This document shows positions 22,142 through 29,629 of a stretch of 64,000 bases of DNA, in pieces. Position numbers and translations under genes: made by a program. Where the stretch lies: positions 372,001 to 436,000 of the forward strand of contig NZ_JABZEO010000001.1 of assembly GCF_013385175.1 (NCBI RefSeq), written 5' to 3'. The notes under the pieces were generated by a model. The model was not told the DNA's origin. It saw nothing but the letters and a program-made list of their open reading frames with translations, and did no database searches. Each line of letters starts with the position of its first letter. The stretch's first letter is position 1. Source of the DNA: Allochromatium humboldtianum (lineage in GTDB: Bacteria > Pseudomonadota > Gammaproteobacteria > Chromatiales > Chromatiaceae).

Positions 22142-23359
22142 ATGATGCTCAACGGCGGTCGGCTCAATGCCCAGGTCGTCAACGGCTCGCGCCGGTTGCC
22201 GATCTATGCGGATGCCGCGGCGGCGCTGAGCCTTCAGGCTGAGTGCGCTGCGCACATCGAAGTCCGGTTGGAGGGGACGGCGCCCCTGGCTGTGGGCGCG
22301 CAGTTGCAGCCGCAGGTGGCGCGCTCGGGTACGGGCACGGCGACGATGCCGTTGGGCGCCTCGCTCGATGCGGTTCGGCTTCGCCTCGCGGGAGGCGAGC
22401 TGGATCTGTCGATCGTCCATCTCGATCCGCTCTCGTCTCGGGTCATTCGCCGCGCGTCCGGCTTGGGGGCCATACAAACCTTTTTCGACCTGACTCCCCA
22501 GGTCCACCGCACTGGCGCAGGGTACTTGCCCCTGGTGCTGGGTGGGGAGCTTGGGGCTTCCGCACGTCGGTATGGGGTATCCCAACCGGCTGTGATCCAG
22601 ACGGTATCGAGCCTGCGCGGGCGTGTGGAGCGGCGCACAACGGGTGACGTGGTGGTCGCCCTTGGCCTGGAGGGTGTCGGTCAACGACATCGCCGGGGTT
22701 CAGGGAGCGCGGTCTTCGGGGTCATTGCTCTACCGGCTGTCGGGACGCGGCGTCGTACCGGGCAAGGGGTTGCGACGCTCGCCCTCGAGTTCTACGAGCT
22801 CGGTACCACGATCATTCGCGAGGGGGTCGTTGAAGGCGCCGGAGCGGCCCTCCTTGGGCTGCACACGACACTCACGGCTCAGGCTCAGCGGATGCTCTCC
22901 GGGGCGGCGGCCGTCGTTCTGGAGGGAGACGGCGCTGGTGAAGTGCATGTCCGTGGTGAAGGGGCCGCGGTCGTTGATCTGCGGGCTGAGGGCACGGGGT
23001 TCAGGATTCGTCAGCTCCTTCAGGCGGCTGAGGCGGTACTTGAACTGGATGCGAGCGTGGGGGCGATTCGTTGGCTGGTCTCGCTTCCTCCACTGCCCGT
23101 GGCGACCACGATTCTGCGCGGGGACGGGGCGGTTCGACGGGGTCTTTCCGGGGACGTGGTCCTGGAGCTTCACACGGAGTCTTCAGGGTTCCTCAACATC
23201 GCATCAGCCGATGTCGACAGCCAAACATTCCTACGCCCGCCTGATCGGCGCGCTTTCCTACGGTTGGCGGGCGCCGATTTCCACGTATTCACACGTCCAG
23301 TCGATCAGCGTGAGTTTGCTCGACCCGCGGACGTGCGGCATTTCCGAAAGGTGATCTAA
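22142..23359 (+). CDS. Beta-repeat virion protein with fibre-attachment C-terminus
   Basis: 405 residues made of about ten loosely repeated 27-30-residue units in which RTG.G.A.L.L.. alternates with Arg and Gly: for example RSGTGTATMPLGASLD, RTGAGYLPLVLGGEL, HRRGSGSAVFGVIALP, RRTGQGVATLALEFY. The spacing suggests a beta-solenoid or stacked beta sandwich. The last 45 residues contain three copies of an aromatic/Pro-Arg pattern (SQTFLRPPDRRAFLR, VFTRPVDQREFARP, DVRHFRK), an ending common in phage proteins next to fibre-tail adaptors. It probably forms part of the fibre. No enzyme motif. Confidence 0.6.
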   Translation: MMLNGGRLNAQVVNGSRRLPIYADAAAALSLQAECAAHIEVRLEGTAPLAVGAQLQPQVARSGTGTATMPLGASLDAVRLRLAGGELDLSIVHLDPLSSRVIRRASGLGAIQTFFDLTPQVHRTGAGYLPLVLGGELGASARRYGVSQPAVIQTVSSLRGRVERRTTGDVVVALGLEGVGQRHRRGSGSAVFGVIALPAVGTRRRTGQGVATLALEFYELGTTIIREGVVEGAGAALLGLHTTLTAQAQRMLSGAAAVVLEGDGAGEVHVRGEGAAVVDLRAEGTGFRIRQLLQAAEAVLELDASVGAIRWLVSLPPLPVATTILRGDGAVRRGLSGDVVLELHTESSGFLNIASADVDSQTFLRPPDRRAFLRLAGADFHVFTRPVDQREFARPADVRHFRKVI

Positions 23360-23641
23360 ATGCGGGTGGGCACTATCACGCAGCAACCGGCCGAGCGTAA
23401 GTGGTACTCGATCGACTACAGCGAAGCCTTAGACCCTGGGGATCGCCTCAGCGCGGTGGACTCTGTGGCCGTTGAACCCGAGGGGCTTTCCGCGGTGGCG
23501 ACCCTCCCCGAGGACGATCGCGTGCGCTTGTTCATCTCCGAAGGGCAAGACGGGGTGGTTTACAAAGTGACCGTTCAGACTCGAACCGTAGCCAACGAGC
23601 TCTGGGAGGATGAATTGGTCGTTCGCGTTAAGGAGGTCTGA
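23360..23641 (+). CDS. Phage fibre-tail adaptor-like protein
   Basis: 93 residues. KWYSIDYSEALDPGDRLSAV, a short beta sandwich with VYKVTVQTRTVANELWEDEL and an ending in VVRVKEV, is typical of the small fibre-tail adaptor proteins encoded just before large fibre genes. It begins at the stop of the upstream gene and ends 1 base before the ribosome-site-linked start of the fibre gene. Confidence 0.65.
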   Translation: MRVGTITQQPAERKWYSIDYSEALDPGDRLSAVDSVAVEPEGLSAVATLPEDDRVRLFISEGQDGVVYKVTVQTRTVANELWEDELVVRVKEV

Positions 23642-23642
23642 G

Positions 23643-25505
23643 GTGACACAGCGGTTCTCGAATAACGCGGCGACGACGTTGGCCCAAGCACTGAGCGCGG
23701 GGGGCACGTCCCTGGTTGTGGCGTCCGGCGCGGCGTTCCCAGTGCTGGGAGCGGGGGAATATTTCCTGGTCACGTTGATCGAGCGTGATGAAAACGGCAA
23801 CGAGACGGCCTGGGAGATTGTGAAGGTCGTCGAGGTGATGACGGGGAACGTCTGGCTCATCGAGCGGGCGCAGGAGGGCACCCCGGCGCGCTCATGGGGC
23901 GTGGCTACACGGGTTGAGCTGCGTGCAACGGCGGGGTCGTTGGAGGCGTTCCTCCAACCCACCGACATCGGTACGACGGTGTGCGCGCAGACGGACCCGC
24001 GTTTGTCGGATGCCCGCACACCGACATCCCATATCCACGGCAATCTGACCAACGACGGCAAGGTCGGCGCGGTGTCGGGCAAGCCGCTGATTACGGGCAC
24101 GGGTGGGACTGTGCAGGCCGGGTCGTTCGGTACGACGTCAGGCACCTTCTGTCAGGGCGACGACAGCCGTTTGTCGAACGCGCGCACGCCCACGGCGCAT
24201 AAGTCCACCCACGCCACGGGCGGCTCGGACGCCTTGACGCCTGCCGACATTGGCGCAGCGACGGCGGCGCAGGGGGCGAAGGCCGACACGGCGCTCCAGC
24301 CTTCAGCGATTGGTACGACGGTCCAGGCGTTCACTCAAGGCGCGTCGCTCACGGAGATGGAACTGGGGGTCGAGGGCGGCGCGCGGACGATGTCGCCTTA
24401 TTTTGTGTCCAAGGCGATTCGCGCCCAGACACACCCGATTCTGCACACGCTACAACGCGCGGAAATGAGCGCAACATGGGGTGGTGCGGAGGCCGTCCGA
24501 ACAACGCTGGGTGGGTCACTGACCGGTACATCGAAGTGGATGGGGGGAGTGCTGGCCCCTGGCGGAAACATCATGGCTATCCCGTTCGACTCCACGGATG
24601 TTTTGATCATCAGCCCGACCAACCATACGGCCACGCGGACAAATCTAGGGGCGAGCCTCACCGGAAGCGGAAAATGGTACGGAGGGGTTCTCAGTGGGAA
24701 CGGGACAATTTATGGCATCCCCCACAATGCGTCAGACATCCTGGTCATCACACCACATACGGGCGTGGCGACACGATGGAATCCGTCACTGAGTAATATG
24801 ACCGCCACCTCCAAATGGCGTGGCGGCGTTGCAAGTCCGACGGGGCTCCTTTGTGGTGTTCCATTCGATGCGCAAGACATCTTAATGATCAACCCGTTTA
24901 CGGGGACCGCCTCGCGATCGAATATGGGGGCGGCTATGTCAGGATCGAACAAATGGATTGGCGGTGTGCTGGCCCCGAATGGGTGGATTTTCTGTATTCC
25001 CTTCAACGCGACGAGCGTTTTGGCGATCAATGCCGAGGCGTCGTCTGCGGTGCTCACGGATTTCGGTATCTCTCTATCGGGAACAAATAAGTGGGCAGGC
25101 GGTGTTCTCGGCCCAGATGGGAAGATTTACTGCATCCCCTACTCAGCGACGGACATTCTTGTTATCGATCCACTAACGTGGTCGGCTACGCGCTTGGCAA
25201 TGGGGGCGAGCCTGTCGGGTTCGGCCAAGTGGGTGGGTGGAGTCTTAGGACCGAACGGGCGTATTTATGGGATTCCTTTTACGGCAACCGATGTGCTGTT
25301 GATCAACCCGGCGAATGGTACGGCGGGGCGGGGGGCATTCGGGATGTCGGGTACAGGATCGAGTAAATGGTGCGGCGGGGTGCTCAGCTACCATAATCGG
25401 TTCTACGGTATTCCCCTCGATTCAACGGACATCTTTCAGGTGGACATGCGTTGCGCCCCATTAGAGGCCCAAACGTGTTTATCCCCCTACTTGAATAAGA
25501 TGTGA
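23643..25505 (+). CDS. Tail fibre / receptor-binding protein with seven-bladed propeller-like C-terminus
   Basis: 620 residues from the GTG at 23643, which has AAGGAGG seven bases upstream. The N-terminal 100 residues are a beta domain (NNAATTLAQALSAGGTSLVV, then TGNVWLIERAQEGTPA) typical of fibre attachment. Next comes a collar with repeated DxRLSxARTPTxH motifs (TDPRLSDARTPTSH, DDSRLSNARTPTAH). The C-terminal half has seven repeats of 45-46 residues built on KWxGGVLxPNGxIYxIPF and TDVLxIxPxTGTAxR. This is the strand arithmetic of a seven-bladed beta-propeller, fitting a sugar- or protein-binding receptor domain. An unrelated small gene, possibly its chaperone, follows. Confidence 0.85.
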   Translation: MTQRFSNNAATTLAQALSAGGTSLVVASGAAFPVLGAGEYFLVTLIERDENGNETAWEIVKVVEVMTGNVWLIERAQEGTPARSWGVATRVELRATAGSLEAFLQPTDIGTTVCAQTDPRLSDARTPTSHIHGNLTNDGKVGAVSGKPLITGTGGTVQAGSFGTTSGTFCQGDDSRLSNARTPTAHKSTHATGGSDALTPADIGAATAAQGAKADTALQPSAIGTTVQAFTQGASLTEMELGVEGGARTMSPYFVSKAIRAQTHPILHTLQRAEMSATWGGAEAVRTTLGGSLTGTSKWMGGVLAPGGNIMAIPFDSTDVLIISPTNHTATRTNLGASLTGSGKWYGGVLSGNGTIYGIPHNASDILVITPHTGVATRWNPSLSNMTATSKWRGGVASPTGLLCGVPFDAQDILMINPFTGTASRSNMGAAMSGSNKWIGGVLAPNGWIFCIPFNATSVLAINAEASSAVLTDFGISLSGTNKWAGGVLGPDGKIYCIPYSATDILVIDPLTWSATRLAMGASLSGSAKWVGGVLGPNGRIYGIPFTATDVLLINPANGTAGRGAFGMSGTGSSKWCGGVLSYHNRFYGIPLDSTDIFQVDMRCAPLEAQTCLSPYLNKM

Positions 25506-25511
25506 GGCGAT

Positions 25512-25949
25512 ATGTTGTTCTACTGCTACTCGCGTAGTGACGGTTCTTTCCAAGGCAGCGGGGTCACTGAGATCCAGAACGCCGAGGTCGGCTCAACAAC
25601 CATGATGTATGACGGCGATGCCGATACGCCACGGTACTTCGATGGCGATCGGTGGGGCGATACGCCGACGCCGCACGGGCCTCCAGCCGCTGTGCTTCCC
25701 CCACTTCCCGTGCCCGACAAAGTGAGCCGGTTCCAGGCGCGTGCCGCGCTGCACATGCATGGGTTGCTTGCATCTGTGGAAGCCTTGATGGCTGATCCTG
25801 AGACAGATCCAATCGCGCGAATCGCCTGGCAGGATGCGCAGGAGTTTCGGCGCCATTCACCGACGGTCGAGGCTATTTCAACCTTGCTCGAACTGACAGC
25901 GGAGCAGATCGATACGCTGTTTGTTACGGCAGGGTACATCGAGGCGTAA
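25512..25949 (+). CDS. Putative fibre-associated chaperone/hypothetical protein
   Basis: 145 residues. The first half is a beta/Gly-rich region (YCYSRSDGSFQGSGVTEI) with a Pro hinge (PAAVLPPLPVPDKVS). The second half, with RFQARAALHMHGLL, IARIAWQDAQEFRRHSPTV and LLELTAEQIDTLF, is a helical domain that recurs in short proteins directly downstream of phage fibre genes and acts, where known, in fibre assembly. The position fits that role. A terminator-like nested hairpin follows. Confidence 0.65.
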   Translation: MLFYCYSRSDGSFQGSGVTEIQNAEVGSTTMMYDGDADTPRYFDGDRWGDTPTPHGPPAAVLPPLPVPDKVSRFQARAALHMHGLLASVEALMADPETDPIARIAWQDAQEFRRHSPTVEAISTLLELTAEQIDTLFVTAGYIEA

Positions 25950-25962
25950 GTCATTCTGCTCA

Positions 25963-26011
25963 GCCCCAGTCTACTGCCCAGTAAAATGGGCCTCATTCCT
26001 CTGCCTGGGGC
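25963..26011 (+). promoter_or_regulatory. Nested stem-loop before the lysis genes
   Basis: Outer arms GCCCCAG (25963-25969) and CTGGGGC (26005-26011) enclose a second hairpin GCCCA-GTAAAA-TGGGC (25976-25991). It ends 6 bases before the ATG at 26018, so it may control translation or transcription of the lysis cassette. There is no T run after the stem. Confidence 0.55.
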
Positions 26012-26017
26012 GATTTG

Positions 26018-26179
26018 ATGAGCGAGCGAACGAATACCGAGCTACAAGATCAGGAGCGTACCCCGTGTGAAATCTGGAGTCGGGTCATGGGCTATCATCG
26101 ACCGATTTCAGCGTACAACAAAGGCAAGCTCCAAGAGCACAAAGACCGTTGCTTCTTCAAAGAGGAGCGCGCGCGATGA
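26018..26179 (+). CDS. NrdD-like C-terminal mini-protein (anaerobic ribonucleotide reductase fragment family)
   Basis: 53 residues. The segment CEIWSRVMGYHRPISAYNKG followed by K.QEHKDR..F matches the C-terminal tail of anaerobic class III ribonucleotide reductase, which phages encode as a free-standing small protein. A Cys begins the motif, as in the zinc/tail region of NrdD, but no glycyl-radical loop can be present. It is therefore not an active reductase. Roles could include zinc binding, regulation, or recruitment of the host NrdD. Its stop overlaps the ATG of the next gene (ATGA), at the front of the lysis cassette. Confidence 0.75.
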   Translation: MSERTNTELQDQERTPCEIWSRVMGYHRPISAYNKGKLQEHKDRCFFKEERAR

Positions 26180-26370
26180 ATGTTTTGCTTTCCCAACTTG
26201 TCGGGACGCTGATCACCCAACTGGCTCCGAATGTAGCACGGGCGGCCGTCAAGGCGATTCTTGATGTCGTTGAGCAGGCCATCTTGGATAGCCAGACCAA
26301 GACGGATGATGCGATTTTGCTGCCCATCATCCGCGCGATTCGGGAGACCTACGAGTTGGAGCGTGATTGA
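26176..26370 (+). CDS. Small helical protein of the lysis cassette (64 aa)
   Basis: 64 residues from the ATG at 26176, overlapping both neighbours. It has a leading helix NVLLSQLVGTLITQLAPNV, with APNVARAAVKAILDVVEQA and TDDAILLPIIRAIRETYELE. It is amphipathic rather than clearly membrane-spanning. Its place between the NrdD-like gene and the holin-like gene suggests an accessory lysis or structural function. No family recognised. Confidence 0.5.
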   Translation: MNVLLSQLVGTLITQLAPNVARAAVKAILDVVEQAILDSQTKTDDAILLPIIRAIRETYELERD

Positions 26371-26732
26371 TGGACGAGCTTACCTCCAATGTGCCTATCC
26401 CCCCGGTGCATTGCGGTACGGACGTCTACTATCGGATCGGGACTCAGGTTCATGACCATGAGGCCCGTATCCGGCTCCTAGAGCGTGACACCGTGATGCT
26501 GCTAGAGAGTACCAAGCGCTTGACGGATTCCGTGGGAAACCTTCGGGAGGCTCAAGAGAAGGCCCAGCTACGAACCGAGGAGAAGCTCGACGGTATTGAT
26601 GCCCGTCTTTCAGCGCACGTTATCGCCGAAACAGGGAGCGTCCGGCGATTGTTCTCGTCTTCCATTCTCCAATTTTTGGTGGTCGTTTCAGGGCTGTTGT
26701 ACCTGATTTTTGAAACACGGTTGGCGGGATGA
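26370..26732 (+). CDS. Holin-like protein with coiled coil and C-terminal membrane segment
   Basis: 120 residues from the ATG at 26370 (overlapping the preceding TGA; an in-frame TTG lies one codon earlier). It begins in a His/Pro-rich stretch, then forms a coiled coil (DHEARIRLLERDTVMLLEST to REAQEKAQLRTEEKLDGIDA) and ends in one strongly hydrophobic segment (ILQFLVVVSGLLYLIF) before ETRLAG. This resembles XhlA-like haemolysin/holin partners, with one membrane span near the end. Directly upstream of an endolysin, it is the best holin candidate. The start of the endolysin overlaps its stop. Confidence 0.65.
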   Translation: MDELTSNVPIPPVHCGTDVYYRIGTQVHDHEARIRLLERDTVMLLESTKRLTDSVGNLREAQEKAQLRTEEKLDGIDARLSAHVIAETGSVRRLFSSSILQFLVVVSGLLYLIFETRLAG

Positions 26733-27079
26733 AGATGGGCGACCTTTCTGCGCATTTCTCAAAGCACGAATTTCGTTCCCGTGATGGGGCTGAGCACCCG
26801 ATTGATCCACGACTGATTGAGATGTTGGAGCGCGTACGCGCGCATTTCAACAGCGCTGTAATCATCACGAGCGGCTACCGTTCGCCGGAGTACAACCGCA
26901 AAGTAGGCGGGGCGCGCAACAGCTATCACACCAAGGGCATGGCGGCGGACATTCAGGTTCGGGGGGTTCATCCCAGGGAAGTGTACGCTTTCTGCGATCG
27001 TGAGTTTGCCAATGGGGGCGTGGGTCAATACAAGACGTTTACACACGTTGACTGCCGCGGCCACAAGGCGCGCTGGTAA
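26729..27079 (+). CDS. Endolysin, peptidase M15 family (L-alanyl-D-glutamate/D-Ala-D-Ala carboxypeptidase-like)
   Basis: 116 residues. The zinc ligands are visible: SYHTKGMAADI gives the HxxxxxxD pair, and HVD near the end (FTHVD) gives the third, with the catalytic region between. The opening HFSKHEFRSRDG and AVIITSGYRSPEYN are standard for the M15_3 family. It cleaves peptidoglycan cross-links to free virions. No signal peptide is present, so it depends on the preceding holin-like protein for export. The ATG at 26729 overlaps the upstream stop. Confidence 0.92.
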   Translation: MKMGDLSAHFSKHEFRSRDGAEHPIDPRLIEMLERVRAHFNSAVIITSGYRSPEYNRKVGGARNSYHTKGMAADIQVRGVHPREVYAFCDREFANGGVGQYKTFTHVDCRGHKARW

Positions 27080-27082
27080 TCC

Positions 27083-29629
27083 ATGAAGCTCTCGACCCCG
27101 CGCTTCAAAGGCGTTGCGCCCAAGATCCCGCCTCGGTTCCTGCCCGAGGATATGGCGCAGGTCGCCGAGGACGTCGAAGCGGCGGGGACGTCGCTTAAGC
27201 CGTTGCGAGCGCTCGGGCCTGCGGTTGCTTCGGCCATCGCGGGAGCGAAGACACTCTATCGATTCCGCCAGAATGACCTGAGTGCCGCGCCCCAGTGGTT
27301 CGCCTGGGAGCATGAGGTCGATGTGGTGCGCTCGCAGATTGCGGGCGACGAGCATGAGTGGACGTTCTACACCGGGGACGGGGCGCCCAAGGCGACCAAC
27401 AAGAACCTGGCCCCGAACTCCGGTGGCCCGCCCGCGCAGTCGATCCCGCTCGGGGTCCAGCCGCCGAGCCAGGCACCGGGAGCGACCGAGCAGGAGTACG
27501 CCTACGAGACCGAACCGGCGACGTTGACGATCACTTTGGGGGAGATCAGCTCATTTACGAACCGTTTTGGTCTCAAAGTCAGCCTGGACGGCGGGCAGAC
27601 GTTCACCCATGACGTAGCCCTCACGGGCGAGATCACCGCGTCTTCGGTGGCCGATGCGTTGAACGGGGTGGCGGGTCTGACGGCGGAAGTCGTCGGCGGC
27701 AACGTGGTGGTCAAGACCTCGGAGGCCGGACGGGATGTGTCGATCCACATCAAGTACGCCGAGGACGACTATACACGCAAGTCCGGGCAGGGGCAGGATG
27801 CCTGGCCCCCACGTTTGCGGATCTATCAGGCGCACGTCAGCACAATCGCCGGGTGGGTCGCCGACAAGGGAGGACGGGTGTTCCTGCACATCCACCGCAA
27901 CGACCCTGTACCTGAAGTCGTGCATCACTTTCCGCGCGGGGCGTTCAACGCGCAGATCCTCGTCGACATGCTCAATGCGACCGGATTCCTGGTGGCGGGG
28001 ATGGATGGGAGCGACGTGTATGTCGAGACGTTCCACCCGCACATCGGGGAGGGGGCGCATCTGGGGCTGGCCTTCTGGCAGGAGAACCGAAACCACAATC
28101 TCACCTTCGACGCGCACGGTAATGACCCGCACTACGCTGAAGTCACGCTGAACAGCACGGATCTGTCGTTGCTCAATAGCGAGGACGACATCCAGTATTC
28201 GTTGGATGAGGGCGCGACCTACACCACGATCCAGGTCAGCAGCACGACGCCTGCGGCGGTGGCGGCGGTGTTCAACGACGAACCGCATCTGGTCGCGGTC
28301 ACCAATGGCACCAGCGTGGTCATCAAGACCGCGGCTATTGGGTACATGGCGCCTCCTCCAGGGCACCCGCATAGCCGAGTCACGCTGGATGTGCGGTACA
28401 AGACCACCACCGCCAATGTTCTGCTGGCGACTGGCCGGACCTTGGACGTGCTTTCCAAGGAGACACGGGTCTACGCCTACACCTGGGTGTCCAAAGTCGA
28501 CGATTGGGAGCGGGAATCGGCCCCTTCGCCGCCGAGTGAGTCGGTTGACGTCTATCCGAAGCAAGCCGTATCGGTCAGCCTTCCGTCCGGCCCGTCCGAG
28601 GCGCAGGTGACGCACTGGCGCCTGTACCGGTCGGTCAACGGCGCCTACTTGTTCGTTGGGGAGGAGAGCGTCAGTACGACGAGTCTCGTGGATGGCGTCA
28701 CAGCGGACGGGTTGGGTGAGGAGATGCCGTCGATGACTTGGACGCCGCCCCCGGACGATCTTCAGGGGCTGATCAACCTCCCTAACGGCATGATGGCGGG
28801 GTTCACCGGGCGCGACCTGCATTTCTGCGAGCCTTACCATCCGCACGCCTGGCCTGAGAACTACCAGCAGACCATCGACTACCCAGTGGTGGGCCTTGGT
28901 CGCATGGATACGACGCTCGCGGTCCTGACCACGGGCGTCCCGTACATCATCCAGGGCAGTCACCCGGATGTGCTGGTGGCGGTCAAGTCGGACCTGGAGC
29001 AGGCGTGTGTCTCCAAGCGCTCAATCGTCTCCATGAACGGGTCGGTGTTCTACGCCAGCCCGGACGGACTCATGCGCCTGTCGCCGAGCGGTTCGGAGCT
29101 GGTGACGGGGGCGCTCCTGACGCGCGAGCAGTGGCGGGCGCTGAATCCCGAGGCGCTGCACGCCTACAGCCATGATGGGAAGTACATCGCACTGTACGGA
29201 GATCGTCCTGGCGGCTTTGTGTTCGACACCCGTGAGGGGCAGCTCTATTTCCATCGGCGAGACGGTGTGTCGGCGGCGTATGCCGACCTTCAGGCCGACC
29301 GCTTATACACCGTGGCGGGCGCGGCTATTCGTGCTTGGGGCGAGGGCGATCCGGTGACGGGCGTGTGGCGGTCCAAGTTGTTCACCTTCCCGCAGATCAC
29401 CGGATTCTCCTGCGCCCAGGTCGAAGCGGAAGGACCGCCCCCGGACCCGCCGATCATCTGCACGGTCTTCGCCGGAGGGCAAACGATTCTGGAGCACGCT
29501 GTTACCGGTCGTGATCCGTTCCGCCTTCCGGCTGTGCAGGCGCGGGCGTGGCAGTTCGAGCTGACGGTCCCGGTGGAGATTTTCAACGTCGCGATTGCGC
29601 AGGCGATGTCGGAGATTGCCAGTGTCTAA
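27083..29629 (+). CDS. Tail nozzle/tubular-type protein
   Basis: 848 residues. The start KLSTPRFKGVAPKIPPRFLP followed by DMAQVAEDVEAAG is typical of the large podoviral protein that forms the tail nozzle below the adaptors. A beta-rich interior follows (three imperfect repeats with TYTTIQVSSTTPAAVAAVFN, TFTHDVALTGEIT and RVFLHIHRNDPVPEVV), then a beta-propeller-like end with SVFYASPDGLMRL and YIALYGDRPGGFVFDTREG. It probably closes the tail and binds the fibres. No enzymatic motif is visible. Confidence 0.7.
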   Translation: MKLSTPRFKGVAPKIPPRFLPEDMAQVAEDVEAAGTSLKPLRALGPAVASAIAGAKTLYRFRQNDLSAAPQWFAWEHEVDVVRSQIAGDEHEWTFYTGDGAPKATNKNLAPNSGGPPAQSIPLGVQPPSQAPGATEQEYAYETEPATLTITLGEISSFTNRFGLKVSLDGGQTFTHDVALTGEITASSVADALNGVAGLTAEVVGGNVVVKTSEAGRDVSIHIKYAEDDYTRKSGQGQDAWPPRLRIYQAHVSTIAGWVADKGGRVFLHIHRNDPVPEVVHHFPRGAFNAQILVDMLNATGFLVAGMDGSDVYVETFHPHIGEGAHLGLAFWQENRNHNLTFDAHGNDPHYAEVTLNSTDLSLLNSEDDIQYSLDEGATYTTIQVSSTTPAAVAAVFNDEPHLVAVTNGTSVVIKTAAIGYMAPPPGHPHSRVTLDVRYKTTTANVLLATGRTLDVLSKETRVYAYTWVSKVDDWERESAPSPPSESVDVYPKQAVSVSLPSGPSEAQVTHWRLYRSVNGAYLFVGEESVSTTSLVDGVTADGLGEEMPSMTWTPPPDDLQGLINLPNGMMAGFTGRDLHFCEPYHPHAWPENYQQTIDYPVVGLGRMDTTLAVLTTGVPYIIQGSHPDVLVAVKSDLEQACVSKRSIVSMNGSVFYASPDGLMRLSPSGSELVTGALLTREQWRALNPEALHAYSHDGKYIALYGDRPGGFVFDTREGQLYFHRRDGVSAAYADLQADRLYTVAGAAIRAWGEGDPVTGVWRSKLFTFPQITGFSCAQVEAEGPPPDPPIICTVFAGGQTILEHAVTGRDPFRLPAVQARAWQFELTVPVEIFNVAIAQAMSEIASV

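Noticed and set aside
23643-25505. A diversity-generating retroelement as in the related phage BPP-1
   Set aside because: No reverse transcriptase gene and no template/variable repeat pair with adenine-specific changes. The fibre repeats are propeller-like blades within one gene.
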